64,000 nucleotides of DNA from Chaetoderma sp. LZ-2023a (GCA_034401795.1 CM067369.1:93062207-93126206); one strand, 5' to 3'; counted from the first letter of the stretch, positions 39,661 to 50,433 are shown. Numbers and translations: made by a program. Notes: generated from the sequence alone by a model not told the origin.

Positions 39661-41289
39661 CCACTTTGCCGGCCGCCCACCCGCCCACGTCATCACATAA
39701 TATCCCACTAATGTCTTTAAAAACGAGTGGAAGAGTGAACATTTTGACCCCTGGTTATAGCAAAACGGATTTGGAGAGAAAAAGCAAATCAGCTGTCTCC
39801 TATATGTTCCTTAGTGATATGGGGGCATAATTAATAAATGGCCCAAGGGTCTGATGAGGAACTGTATTCATTTTTACATTAATTAATGTACAACAAACAT
39901 CATCAGGCAAGTATAACTGGGGCAATGGTCCTTATCATTATTTACCAATGAGGCAATCATCCTCACCGCTAATACAAAAACCTTGATGTCAATGACACTA
40001 TTGACCAATAGTAAGCTTGCACAACTGTTCAATTATTCAATTAATCGTGATTATTCTTTAAAATATGATCGTGGACGATTACACAATTAAATAATTGAAT
40101 GTATTCAATCTCAAAGATAGTGGGGTTTTTCAAAATGTAAATAACGCAATCGCCTATTGGTAGCCTAGGCTTCTGTTAGACTAAGAGGTGTTCAATGTTG
40201 ATAGAAACATCTCTGAGAAAGGGGGTGGGTTTCTTTTAGGTATATTTCAAGAAAAAGTTGAAATCCATTCTCTAAAATTGTTAAACTGAGAACATACCGG
40301 TCACGAAAATTGAACAATTTCGCGCTACAAATTGTTGCCACCTTGCGACTATGTTTAATGTACGTACACTTCAAAAACTTTATCGCGGAAGTGAAATTAT
40401 TAAATGGGGCCGCCTAGATATTGTGTATCCTTTAATAAAGACTTTATTGCAAAACAAATTAATCCAAATTGTAAGAAAATGTTGTGAACAAATAAAAATC
40501 ACGTGATATTAGCAATCAGCTCAGGTTAAATCAAATTAAGAAGTATCAACAATTATTATAGCGAGTACTCGGGTACCCGTTTGATAACAGGAAGCGTTAT
40601 AGATCAACGCGATCTACCTTCCCTGTATCAACCGCACGTTAGCGTATGAAATCTCGCGAGAGAATCTCAAATCACAAAAGAGTTTTGTTGTGGCTCGCCA
40701 AAACAAGAAGCAGTCTACTGAATTTTAATTTTCGGGCGTTCAAGCAAATTTTCTCGCACGTTTCATTTAGTTTTGGATCATTTTATATTGGTCGCTTGCA
40801 TTGGGATGTACGGTTCTTGTCAGATTATATCGGCATTGTGTTCGGAATTAGTACTCTAATTGTTTATAATCGTATTTCCGAACGCCTATTACTATGTGGC
40901 AATCAAACTGGCTGTGGTTTTAGTGGTCAGCGATACCAATTTTCGTTCTTTTAGCGTTATGTTAGCAAATCCCATTCGAAAGAAAAGTGTGTAGGTCTTT
41001 TCAGATAGCAATACTAATTGTCGAACTAGTCGAAATATTTCCTGTTACACAGTTATTTATGTTGAATAAAACATTGTTAAATTTCTCCCACTCTAACGCA
41101 CAATGGCATGTACGATATAATCATGATTGCGATTATGAAAACTGAATACTCGTGCACGCCCAAGGAAAAATACCATTGGGGCAGCCAAACCTGACATTAG
41201 TGACACAGCAGATGATATTTACCAGCAGGACAGTGGTCACAGTAAAATATGTGGATGAGGAAATTCGCGCTTCGCGCAAAAGCCATCGC
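39661..41289. other. no gene recognised
   Basis: AT-rich non-coding DNA. The 102-codon frame at 40646-40954 lacks recognisable features. Confidence 0.4.
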
Positions 41290-42116
41290 TCACTGCGTTC
41301 GCTAATATGAAAATAGGCGTTGCCTATAAGCGAACGCACACACCATTTATTGCTTAAAAAAATAGGACGAACTTGTATAGGGTCGAAATGTCCTAAATAC
41401 GTATGCCCATCTATAGTATTTTGAAGCTAATCGTTCGTCATGCGTGGTAAATCCAGTCCACGATATTCACAACAATGCGTCTGCCCATTGTCAGAGATAT
41501 CCACCAGCATTGTTGCATCTTTTACCGGGGCCTACGCCATTAAAATAGTTGCAGCAGTCCAATGACATTATACAGTTTTTACCGACGTATCACGGTGCTC
41601 CTCGCTATTTGGGGAAAATACAAACAAGTTCATAGTAACTATGACGTCATAATGAAATATCGTCCCCTAGAATTTTTAATTCGTGTTTATCCAGACATAA
41701 GCTAATATGAAAATAGGCGTTGCCTATAAGCGAACGCAGACACCATTTATTGCTTAATTAAATAGAACGGATTTGTATATGGTCGAAATGTCCTAAATAC
41801 GTATGCCCATCTATAGTCCATTTCAAGCTCATTTTCCATCATTCAAGTAAATCCAGTCCAAGATATTCACAACAATGTGTCTGTCCATTGTCAGTGATAT
41901 GCGCCAGCATTGTTGCATCTTTTACCGGGGCCTACACCATTAAAATAGTTGCACCAGTCCAATGACGTTATAAAATGTGTATCGACGTATCGCGGTGCTC
42001 CTCGCTATTTGGGGGAAATACAAACAAGTTCATAGTAACTATGACGTCATAATGAAATATCGTCCGCTAGACTTTTTAAATCGCGTTTAATTATCCAGAC
42101 ATAAGCTACAAAAAAC
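41290..42116 (+). repeat. tandem duplication, unit about 400 bp
   Basis: 41303-41700 and 41703-42116 are near-identical. Both contain AATAGGCGTTGCCTATAAGC, TAAATACGTATGCCCATCTA, TTTTACCGGGGCCTAC and ACTATGACGTCATAATG. Confidence 0.9.
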
Positions 42117-43302
42117 TGGAATTAATGCATGTCTGCGAGTAAATACATGAATGTACATTCCATCCGTGTGCGAATGGCGTGGTACCCGGCCTTAAATTTC
42201 CTGCTACCTTCTCTAAATACATACGACATTGACAACAACGACTTTCTGCGGCCATGAGTGTTCAGTCAACCAAACCTCATGTTGCATATTGTATTTATAG
42301 ACGCATAAATAGGAATAAATCAAGCTTTTATCTGGTCTACGTCAGACCATCTAATCGCTTTACATTCTAAAGTAAATGTACGCTATTTCGTGACAACAAT
42401 ATCACACAAATTTTGGACATTGAAAATGCACAGTAGGTTACCTTAAAACAACAAGATGAACATACGCATAATGAAGAACCATATCCAATAGGCCTAATGC
42501 AACGGGGGCCCATGAAGAAACCGCAAAAGCTATATCATAAGCCGAAACCGGAACCAAAAAAAAGTTCGGGACCGGGAACGAAGCTTTCTCAGTCGCATGG
42601 TATATGTATTTTAGCCTGGTTCCCTGTCTCACTTATACTGTTGATTTTTCCTCATTACACTTGCGTACATATTATCTATATAGGGCATACGCTCACTGCG
42701 TTCGCTATAAAAAAAACCCCGGGAATTAATGCATGTCTGAGAGTAAATACGTGAATGTCCATTCCATCCGGGTGCGAATGGCGTGGAACCCGGCCTTAAA
42801 TTTCCTGCTATCTTCTCTAAATACAGTGACAACAACGACACCGCGGCCATGGGTGTTAAAATAATACGAGACAGTCAACCAAACCTCATATTGCATATTG
42901 CATTTACAGACGCATAAATAAGAATAAATAAAGCTTTTATCTGGTCTGCGTCAGACCATTTAATCGCTTTAAATTCTAAAGTAAATGTAGGCCCCCCCCC
43001 CCTACGCTATTTCGTGATAACAATATCACACACATTTTGGACATTGAAAATGCGCTTTTAGGTTTCCCTAAAGCAATGAACATACGCATAATGAAGAACC
43101 ATATCCCATAATGCAACGGGGGGGGGGGGGTGCCCATGAAGAAACTACAAAAGCTATATCATAAGGCAAAACCGGAACCCAAAAAATGCTCGCGACCGGA
43201 AACGAAGCTTTCTCAGTCGCATGGTATATGTATTTTAGCTTGGTTCCTTGTCTCATTTTCTGTTGATTTTTGCTCATTACACGTACGTACATGTTATCTA
43301 TA
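42117..43302 (+). repeat. tandem duplication, unit about 590 bp
   Basis: 42117-42710 and 42719-43302 are near-identical, apart from expanded C and G runs near 42992 and 43122 in the second unit. The second unit is interrupted by the Tc1 element at 43303 and resumes at 44961 with ATACGCTCACTGCGTTCGCT. Confidence 0.9.
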
Positions 43303-44960
43303 CACCTGTGCAAAAGTTAAGCACCACCCTATTTTTACGCACATGCGAGGGTATATTCATGTGCTATGAAGAAAGCAATAGCATAAACATGTATGTACCC
43401 ATCCATCTTAGTGCAAGAGGTAATAATGCAACTAGAGGAATGCTGATTATGATGGTGGGGAAACACTGTATGTTTTTGTTTGAACTTGAAAACGAGGCCT
43501 GAATATGGTTACGTTGACACAACTGACAACTATTGCCCTACAGTTGACACACGTGGCTAGATTGTCATTAAAGGTGTCTGAAAACGAAGTTTAACATCTG
43601 TGCACGAGTTTGAGACTGTCATTATTAATACCGGGTATATCCACCTTGCGCCTGGATGACGGCCTGGACACGACGTCTCATGCTGGTCACCAACCGACTG
43701 ATACGCCATTGTGGTATTCGTTGCCATTCAAGATGGAGTGCGTCTGTTAATTCCTGTAGGTTCTGCACAGGAGGATCCCTCCTTCTCACCATGTTTCCCA
43801 GAATGTCCCAGATATGCTCAATAGGGTTCATGTCAGGGCTCCTTGCTGGCCATGGTAGGGTTTCGATGGCATTCTGGCGGAGGTATTCATGCACAGCTCT
43901 AGCACGATGTGGTCGGGCGTTGTCATCCATGAATATAGGGTGGGTTCCAGGTGCATGATTTACAAAATGAGGGACCACAACTCTATCCAGTATGGAATCT
44001 TGATATCTGTGTCCATTCAGGGTTCCAGGTACAGTCAACAGATCCAGCTTACAATCAAATGAGATGCACCCCCATATCATAACGGAACCTCCACCAAATG
44101 GAACTTCTTTCATGATGTTACGTTGGTCGTACGCCGTGCGTCTGGACCTCCATACACGAGTTCGACCATCTGTGGCATGAAGCAGGAACCGACCTTCATC
44201 GGACCAGTGTACCCGTCTCCAGGAGCTCATGTTCCAGTGTCTTCTTTCGTTGCACCACCTCAGACGCTCCTCTTTGTGGTGTGCAGTGAGGAGAGGACGT
44301 CTGACAGGTCTCCAAGCTTTCATGCCAGCAGCATACAGTCTCCTTTTGACGGTAGACATTGACACTCTATTGGGCGTTTCCCATTGCTGGCTGAGCACTC
44401 TGCTGTTGGTGAATGGAGATCTCCTAACAAGGCGTACTAGGGCTCGATCATCACGGGCAGTAGTCTTCTTCGGTCTTCCAGATCTAGGCCTGTCGTTCAC
44501 CTCGTTAGTTTGCCCATGTTTTGCAATCAAACGACTGATTACAGTATGGTTAATGTTCAGCTGTCTGCCAATCTGTCTGCATGACATACCAGTGGTATGC
44601 ATGCCTATGATTTGCCATTTCACACGATCACTTAACCTTCGTCTTGCCATAGCGGTTCACAATCAAGAGCTAATTCTCTCTGTACAAATAAACCACGGTC
44701 ATGAACACAAAATTCCTAATCTTGTCGCCTAAATCTGTATGTAATGTTCTACACCTCAAACTGGACTTTTTCCATAACTGAACACGTGTGCTGTTTCCCG
44801 CCACGCACGGACATCAAGCGGCGTGAAGTCGTGCATGCATGTGCATTTCGTACTTGGAATTATGTCAGCTAACGCGGGGACAAAAAGTATGGCAGCCTAG
44901 TTGTACCATCATGTTTCTACGTTCTATTGTTTTTGCTGGTGCTTAACTTTTGCACAGGTG
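43303..44960 (-). mobile_element. Tc1-family DNA transposon, apparently complete
   Basis: A 1658-bp element flanked by TA on each side (43301-43302 and 44961-44962). Its ends are 24-bp perfect inverted repeats beginning CACCTGTGCAAAAGTTAAGC. It carries one intact transposase gene on the minus strand. The neighbouring duplicate at 42117-42710 lacks it and gives the empty site. Confidence 0.95.
43625..44650 (-). CDS. Tc1-family transposase
   Basis: An uninterrupted 341-residue frame from ATG to TAA, the usual Tc1 length. Residues 1-50 hold the first helix-turn-helix (GMSCRQIGRQLNINHTVISR), followed by a GRPR-type hook (RPRSGRPKKTTARDD, 54-68) and the second DNA-binding helices up to about residue 125. 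The catalytic triad is D151 (HWSDEGRF), D243 (MDDNARPH) and E278 (MNPIEHIWD), with 34 residues between the last two, hence DD34E. It would cut at the element ends and reinsert at TA. The start lies about 310 bases inside the right terminal repeat. Nothing in the frame suggests inactivity. Frames on the other strand here are shadows. Confidence 0.95.
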   Translation of the reverse strand: MARRRLSDRVKWQIIGMHTTGMSCRQIGRQLNINHTVISRLIAKHGQTNEVNDRPRSGRPKKTTARDDRALVRLVRRSPFTNSRVLSQQWETPNRVSMSTVKRRLYAAGMKAWRPVRRPLLTAHHKEERLRWCNERRHWNMSSWRRVHWSDEGRFLLHATDGRTRVWRSRRTAYDQRNIMKEVPFGGGSVMIWGCISFDCKLDLLTVPGTLNGHRYQDSILDRVVVPHFVNHAPGTHPIFMDDNARPHRARAVHEYLRQNAIETLPWPARSPDMNPIEHIWDILGNMVRRRDPPVQNLQELTDALHLEWQRIPQWRISRLVTSMRRRVQAVIQAQGGYTRY

Positions 44961-44962
44961 TA

Positions 44963-45387
44963 TATATACGCTCACTGCGTTCGCTATAAAACCAGCCAAT
45001 AAAGGTTCAGCAACTGTCATTATGTCTAGAGAAAACTACGCCCGCGAGACTGAAAGGCAGTTATGCATTATAGAAAACTTGATGATTTAATTTGGCCTCA
45101 AAACCGACTAAATTTCATTGAAATACTTATATTAATTTATTGCATACAGATAAGTACATCGATAAGAAACAGCTAAAGTATCTGCTAGGTGCTAGGTAAG
45201 AATAATCCAAAGAATTTAACATTTTATAGCTTGCCTAAAATCCATTAACCAATCAGCGCCTGGTTAGATCCATTACCACCCCTGGGCGACCTATCATTTC
45301 AGACTGGCAGTGAGTCTTATGGTATTTCAGAATTGATTGATTACTATTTAACCCCTCATGTGTCAACAGCGCCATAATTATATTTAA
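44963..45387. other. no gene recognised
   Basis: Remainder of the duplicated flank and spacer up to the Polinton. The similarity to the right Polinton end may reach a few bases further out, to about 45375. Confidence 0.4.
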
Positions 45388-45645
45388 AGAAAACAACATT
45401 TCTAGGGCACATGACCATCGATAATTCCGTATTAGAGAAATGACTTCCTAAGTATATCTTGCAATATATTTTATGAGCTATTTTATGAGACATCTTATGA
45501 AACATTTTATGAAACAAGCTGCCATCAACAAACGCCCATTTAGACAAACAAAATCATTAGGTATTCCAATTACGCGCGATAGCGAAACAATTAGGTCTTA
45601 GAAGGTATTCTAAGGCATGCAAAGCTGAACTACTCCAGATGATTG
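45388..45645 (+). repeat. left terminal inverted repeat
   Basis: Begins AGAAAACAACATTTCT and is the reverse complement of 59464-59766, with few mismatches and one gap of about 45 bases. It ends CTGAACTACTCCAGATGATT, and the first gene starts within its last bases. Confidence 0.9.
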
Positions 45646-45944
45646 GAGAGGGTCGTGTTCAAAGGCAGCTCTACTGTACACGACAGACAACACCAACCTT
45701 TAAGCAAGAGGAGGAAGCTCCTCAACCAGAGCACGATATTGACAATCAAATAGTTGAGAGGAATTTGGAAGCCATGGAATGTGAACGTGAAGGCGTTGAA
45801 TGTGCATTACGTAATAATCTAGCTCATCATCGAGAGGCGGAACTGCGTGAGTTTTACAATAGGATCGATGACGACCTAGATTATCATAGGGAGTTTTTGG
45901 ACTTTCATGAACCAGAGTTCGATTATAATATGTATGAGGGGTAA
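45639..45944 (+). CDS. acidic coiled-coil protein, Polinton left end
   Basis: An intact 101-residue frame whose ATG lies in the last bases of the terminal repeat. Residues 25-90 are rich in E, R and D in heptad-like patterns (VERNLEAMECEREGVE), ending with an acidic tail (FDYNMYEG). Its TAA overlaps the ATG of the next gene (TAATG). The terminal repeat is the likely promoter. Family not recognised; role unknown. Confidence 0.5.
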   Translation: MIGEGRVQRQLYCTRQTTPTFKQEEEAPQPEHDIDNQIVERNLEAMECEREGVECALRNNLAHHREAELREFYNRIDDDLDYHREFLDFHEPEFDYNMYEG

Positions 45945-46108
45945 TGAGTTACAATCTTATAGACAACGGCGTCATCGATGAGTATAATGAGGGAGCGATA
46001 GCTGTACTGCAGGCGGAGGTGGCTCAACACATCGGGGAAGACGACGATGAGCCTTATAAATCTGATGAGGGTTATGAGTCTGATGAGGAAATAGTCAATG
46101 GGTTATAA
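45944..46108 (+). CDS. 54-residue acidic protein, coupled to the preceding gene
   Basis: The ATG shares one base with the previous stop codon. The C-terminal half is strongly acidic (EDDDEPYKSDEGYESDEE). Its last 37 bases overlap, tail to tail, the minus-strand gene at 46072-46401. Function unknown. The overlapping start is the main support that it is translated. Confidence 0.45.
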   Translation: MSYNLIDNGVIDEYNEGAIAVLQAEVAQHIGEDDDEPYKSDEGYESDEEIVNGL

Positions 46109-46401
46109 CACGACCCACCTGTGGGGACCCTAAGCAGATGATCTAAATACTGTCTTAGTTCTGCCATTGCCATTGCTGTCAGAGGATAGCATCTAACCCC
46201 TAACTCGGTGCCTGTTGGGGTTTTTCGGGCGAGTAACTCGTTTATTACTATTGCGAATGATAGGTCAGGAGAAGCTCTCCAGAACTCAAGCGATTTATTT
46301 GCATAGTCGTCCAGGTTATGTAATGATCTTGCCACTTTTTCCCACCGTGCCGCACAGCCTACACCATGCATGTAACTCCATAGCTCTTCGGGGTGCCCCA
46401 T
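46072..46401 (-). CDS. 109-residue protein, possible Death-domain-like fold
   Basis: An intact frame from ATG to TAA. The pattern W(E)KVARSLHN, then AFWRASP-like SLEFWRASPDLSFAIV, then INELLARKTPTGTELG and ELRQYLDHLL, fits the helical spacing of Death-fold domains (a tryptophan in helix 2, W..LA..L, and a late T..L...L). This is an inference from hydrophobic spacing only. Viruses and Polinton-like elements are known to carry cell-death modulators, so the idea is plausible. It could also be an unrelated small helical protein. No upstream promoter motif is seen. Confidence 0.35.
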   Translation of the reverse strand: MGHPEELWSYMHGVGCAARWEKVARSLHNLDDYANKSLEFWRASPDLSFAIVINELLARKTPTGTELGVRCYPLTAMAMAELRQYLDHLLRVPTGGSCYNPLTISSSDS

Positions 46402-46468
46402 GATTGAGTAGATTCAGTTAGTTTGATTACCTATGCAGTTCGTTTCTCTAATAGAGCATCATAATGAA

Positions 46469-46533
46469 CATCTATAATTTCGTATTAGAGAAATGACTTC
46501 CTAAGTATATGTTATGAAACATTTTATGAAACA
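46469..46533 (+). repeat. internal fragment of the terminal repeat
   Basis: Matches the terminal repeat at CATCTATAATTTCGTATTAG and AAATGACTTCCTAAGTATAT, then jumps over about 36 bases to TTATGAAACATTTTATGAAA. It is in the same orientation as the left terminal repeat. Confidence 0.85.
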
Positions 46534-46535
46534 AA

Positions 46536-47418
46536 ATGCTTATCCTCTGCGTTGAAGATACTATTTACGCTTTTCAAAAAGCTGAACAATCAGGTCTTCC
46601 GTTAAATAATATTTTACAAATCGACTGGGCCCATAATCGAGCCGGGAAACATAACGTTAAGTGCGCGAGTGTCTTTGTCATGATAGATGGACATCGTTGT
46701 CCATTACCTTACTGTTTTAAGGGGGAGAAGCATGTAGGCCACTTAACAGCATCCCATGGTCGGAATTCCTCTCCTCAACTTCAAATTCAGAAATATCCAA
46801 TCTTAGAGTATGAAGGGGTTGCTAAGCCTGATGAGAAAACCAGTAATCTATACACATTGTTTAACTATATAAACAAAGCTTTCTCCGATGAGGTCCATCG
46901 GATGATCGATGAAAAACGTATTGGAACCACCAACACATCAATTACAATGCCTGCCTAACTTGAAAGTAGTCAGCATGACTCAGCATCGAATCTCAGATAA
47001 AGCATTCGTGAATGGTGGGGCATTGCTAGGTATCCGTATGGTCCGCATACATCATAAATTCGATGAAGCTGGAAAGCCTACAGGTAAATACTATGATAAA
47101 TCCAACAATAACGAGTGGATATCTGTGACTGATGAGAACATACATGAAGTCTGCACACCCAGGTCGATACACGACGGGATTATTGAAGGTTCCGCAGTTG
47201 TACTTTCAAGTATGGGAATCAGTTTACCAATGAAAATTCTGGTAGACATTGAATATCCTCCTAAAAGAGAGTACGGCATAGCTGACTTTATTAACGTCAC
47301 GGAAGTAAATACGTGCGTGACCTCTTCACACTTGAATTTATTCAAAAAAATTATTCATTCCAAATGTCCATTTGCAGACCAAGAGAAGACTATTTTTTTT
47401 AATTTACCAATGGAATGA
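46536..47418 (+). pseudogene. unrecognised protein, one frameshift
   Basis: Two plus-strand frames (46536-46958 and the part of the next frame after about 46950, to 47418) read as one protein of about 290 residues with a single shift near 46950. Seen features are a central DKSNNNEWISVTDENIHEV and a C-terminal IIHSKCPFADQEKTIFFNL. It has no signal peptide or membrane segment and no cysteine pairs typical of zinc binding. It starts immediately after the internal terminal-repeat fragment. I do not recognise it and see no integrase or protease motif. Confidence 0.45.
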
Positions 47419-47539
47419 CTGGCTCGGTTATCACCTGGTGGTGACCTGTTCTAAAACACTCCTTTTATAACTACTTAGCTTTTTTTTAATAATGTATTAT
47501 TTTATAAGTAATTTGTTTGTCAAGATATAGGTAGCAAAC

Positions 47540-47975
47540 AAAAAACTATAAAACTCCCAGACCCCACCTGTCCGGAAGAAACCCAGCATTATCGCCGGCT
47601 GGCCGGCCTTTCTCTCTCTCCTCTCTTTCTGCGAGTTTTTTTTATCTGGGCTTGTGCCTTGACCCCGCACCACGGTGTTGGGGGGTGGGAGGGTGGGGGG
47701 GGGGGGGGGGTGGGGGGGGGGTGTTGGGGTGGGGGAGGGGTGTGTTTGTGGGTGTGTGTGTGTGGGTGGTGGGTGGGAGGGGTATGTGGGGTGGGGGGGG
47801 GGGGGCTTCCCTCGTTGCTCCTATTTCTGTCATTCCACCCATACACTAGTGCGTACCCTTTGAATTTGTTTGAACTGGGTACCATCTAGCTGAGGTCTTT
47901 TGAGAAATTTGAACCATGGTTTTTTTATTAGAATTCAGCGCTGTTATGAACTGAGCCAACGGGGAACCGATAATT
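47540..47975 (-). mobile_element. tRNA-derived SINE-like block, second copy
   Basis: Counterpart of 4686-5290. On the minus strand, GTTGGCTCAGTTCA (A box) and GGTTCAAATTTC (B box) are followed by AAAAGACCTCAGCT and a G-rich repeat, ending near a TATAAAACTCC segment. Confidence 0.5.
47687..47805 (+). repeat. G-rich tract (GGGGGT, GTGT)
   Basis: Long G runs with T and GT interruptions; quadruplex-prone. Glycine- and proline/histidine-rich frames here are artefacts. Confidence 0.95.
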
Positions 47976-48189
47976 AGCTTACAAATAATGATATTTATCT
48001 TTTATGAATTGTTGTGTAATAATACAAACAGATCAATAGGACTGATAACACACTAGTAACTACATTTTGGAATTATTGACAACAGTCTATAATTTATGTA
48101 CATATATATAAATATATATATACTGGCGTTACCGATGGCAATCTGTAGGTATATATTCCCTCTGCTCTGTGAAACCGGTACGAATTCGT

Positions 48190-48550
48190 GAATGCATAGC
48201 CGAGACAGCTAATGCGTTGTTTTGTTTATATGTTGAATTACACTTAAAAATCGCTGGTTCAAATCTCGCTATGTATTATTAGTGAAATATTACTCCCAAT
48301 CACATAAGAATTACACACACTACAGTTCTTACCGAATTAACACTATCGTCATAAAACACCTAGAAACGACAATACTGTTACAAAAGATATAGACCTAGCT
48401 GATATGTGTACAGATCTTTAGGATATTTAAATCATAGACAACGCATAACAGGTTATCATCTAATTCTAGGCCGTTTTTTTATGAATGCATACAGAGCCGA
48501 GATACACTTAAAATCGCCAGTTCAAATCTCGCTGTGTGTTATTAGTAAAT
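48190..48550 (+). repeat. two tRNA-like sequences
   Basis: CATAGCCGAGACAGCTAATG with GGTTCAAATCTCGCTATGTA (48195-48285), and a shortened copy with AGCCGAGATACACTTAAAAT and AGTTCAAATCTCGCTGTGTG (48490-48545). Both continue with ATTATTAGT. They correspond to 5395-5480 in copy 1. Confidence 0.5.
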
Positions 48551-48569
48551 GTTATTACAGATAGTAGAG

Positions 48570-48870
48570 CACGCTGGACAACTTGATGATGTTGATTGAT
48601 GATGATTGATGTTGATTGATGATGATTGATGATGATGATTTGATGTTAATTGATGTTGATTGATGATGATTGATGATGATGATGATTTGATGTTGATTGA
48701 TGTTGATGATATGATGTTTATTGATGATGATTGATGTTGATTGATGATTATTGATGATGATTGATGATGATGATTGATGATGACTGATGATGATTAATCG
48801 TGATTGATGTTGATTGATTGGTGTTGATTGATGTTGATTAATGTTGACTGATGTTGATATGATATTGATA
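48570..48870 (+). repeat. (TGATGATTGATGT)n degenerate repeat
   Basis: TGATGA, TGATTGA and TGATGTTGA units in irregular order. The long isoleucine/asparagine/histidine frame on the minus strand is an artefact. Confidence 0.95.
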
Positions 48871-48884
48871 GACATAATGTTGGA

Positions 48885-49347
48885 TCACAAATACACGCCA
48901 CGCCTCATGTCTCCATATAAACAAACTAATGAAACAAACACATAGTCACGCCCGTCATTCCGACTGTCACATCGGCATGAAGGGATTACCCACAGGCCCT
49001 TCCAGCTGCCTTGGCATCGTTCACTTGGCAGAGCACTAAAGTGCCTACCATCTGCACCATGGCAGACTCTAGCATGTTCACAGGTGAGACAGAGAATCTG
49101 GTGTTGTGCCGGATATCTGACAATATCTCGCGGAGCAGACAACCCCACCCTACACTTTCTACAACATAGAAGTGGCAGGTAGACTCAAGTTTGGCACGTG
49201 GGTGAAATCGGTTGTAGATATTTTTCAGAAGATGGTCACACAAGGGATTGTACTGGGCTCGCCTCGGAAGTAGGCCCACTTGGCATCTAATATCATGGCT
49301 GTCTGTGAGGCAACCACCACAGGTATGAGCAGTAGTATAATCAGCAT
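48885..49347 (-). pseudogene. secreted cysteine-rich protein L (copy 2, broken)
   Basis: The ATG at 49347 opens a signal-peptide-like MLIILLLIPVVVA followed by ILDAKWAYFR, as in the 5858-6265 gene. Frameshifts then move the match to other frames: YNPLCDHLLKNIYNRFHPRA, and later AQHQILCLTCEHARV and PSCRCDS. It starts one base after the stop of gene M and is preceded by TTTAAC and TATATA. Confidence 0.65.
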
Positions 49348-49349
49348 CC

Positions 49350-49368
49350 TATATATGGAGGGTTAAAC
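49350..49368 (-). promoter_or_regulatory. TTTAA-TATATA promoter-like motif, gene L
   Basis: On the minus strand GTTTAAC (49368-49362), seven bases, then TATATA (49355-49350), then the ATG at 49347. It lies inside the end of gene M. The copy-1 equivalent is at 6269-6287. Confidence 0.5.
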
Positions 49369-49949
49369 TGAAGAAGGTGAACCCCTCGAGAAATATCTGT
49401 GTCATATCGAGCCCCGTGCCATCCTCGATGCTGATCTTCATCCCACCTGGGCCAGGTCTTAGTTGCTTCACGTTACCACTAGCTAGAAACCGCAGTTCTG
49501 TCACAATGGGTGTTGTTGAGGACTTGTGAGCCCGATATATGCTCGAGCAGCTTCACTGAGCTCTTCGCCTTCGAGGAGTGCAACCCACCCTCAAGTTGTA
49601 AGACATACTCCTGAATATTGATGGCTTCCTCTGGTCCATCAAAGGGGCGGGGCAGCAGGAGCTTTCTTGCAGTGACCCCAATCCTATGATTCACTGCAAC
49701 TAGAGTTGTGCCCTGTCCTATATAGGTCAGGAAAGACGTCCCCCTGTTATAAAGCTTCCAGACCATGCCATCCTTTTTCACAATGGTGGAGAGTAGGGTG
49801 ACCTCCAGGTCAATAACTGCTGGAGGTCTATGTAGTGGCACCCACGCTCGCCACTTACCACCAGCTCCAGCGCGATACCACACTGCATTTTTTTCAAAAA
49901 CTACCTGCAGCTGTTTCGCCAGGGTCAACACCACACCATCATTTGACAT
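49350..49949 (-). pseudogene. unrecognised Polinton-block protein M (copy 2)
   Basis: Open from the ATG at 49949 (MSNDGVVLTLAKQL) to about 49530, where one frameshift occurs. The other frame then continues with VTELRFLASGNVKQL and ends SLTLHI before the stop. It is similar to 6268-6858 along its length. The start overlaps the end of gene N by 25 bases. About 199 residues in the ancestral form. Function unknown. Confidence 0.6.
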
Positions 49950-50323
49950 CGGTGGGCATGCTTCACAGTCAGCTCTAAAACATGAAAGCTGAGATCAGCG
50001 TCCAAATTGTTAACATCCTCAACCTTGTCTGAGGCCTGTTCTATCAGGATGTGGAGGATGAACTTCATCTTCGGGAAGTCATAGCGGGACGCTATTTTGT
50101 CCTCATTACTCTCTAGACCCAGACATTCCTTCAAGACATCCTTTAGGTCAGTTAGCAGCTCTACACCATCTCCGCCGACGGGATGAAGGGAGAATGTGTT
50201 GGAGTCTGCTCCGTATTGGAGGACGAACGACTTGCCATCGCTTTCCTTAACCTTGGCAGCATCAACGTTGTACATGTCCACGAGATCAGCTAGATCGGTT
50301 GAGTGAGCAAATATAGGCTCCAT
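49925..50323 (-). CDS. unrecognised Polinton-block protein N (copy 2)
   Basis: An intact 132-residue frame beginning MEPIFAHSTDLADL, similar to 6846-7244. It is acidic and soluble, with no membrane segment. Conservation of the open frame in two diverged copies supports it as a real gene. It faces gene O across a promoter region into which an AT microsatellite has expanded. Function unknown. Confidence 0.6.
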   Translation of the reverse strand: MEPIFAHSTDLADLVDMYNVDAAKVKESDGKSFVLQYGADSNTFSLHPVGGDGVELLTDLKDVLKECLGLESNEDKIASRYDFPKMKFILHILIEQASDKVEDVNNLDADLSFHVLELTVKHAHRCQMMVWC

Positions 50324-50327
50324 TATA

Positions 50328-50427
<100 letters not shown>

Positions 50428-50433
50428 TATCAA

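Noticed and set aside
40646..40954. 102-codon frame
   Set aside because: No recognisable domain or context; could be chance in AT-rich DNA.
43656..44732. Plus-strand frames over the Tc1 transposase
   Set aside because: Shadows of the intact minus-strand gene.
48555..48875. 106-codon isoleucine/asparagine/histidine-rich frame
   Set aside because: Derived from the TGATGATTGATGT repeat.
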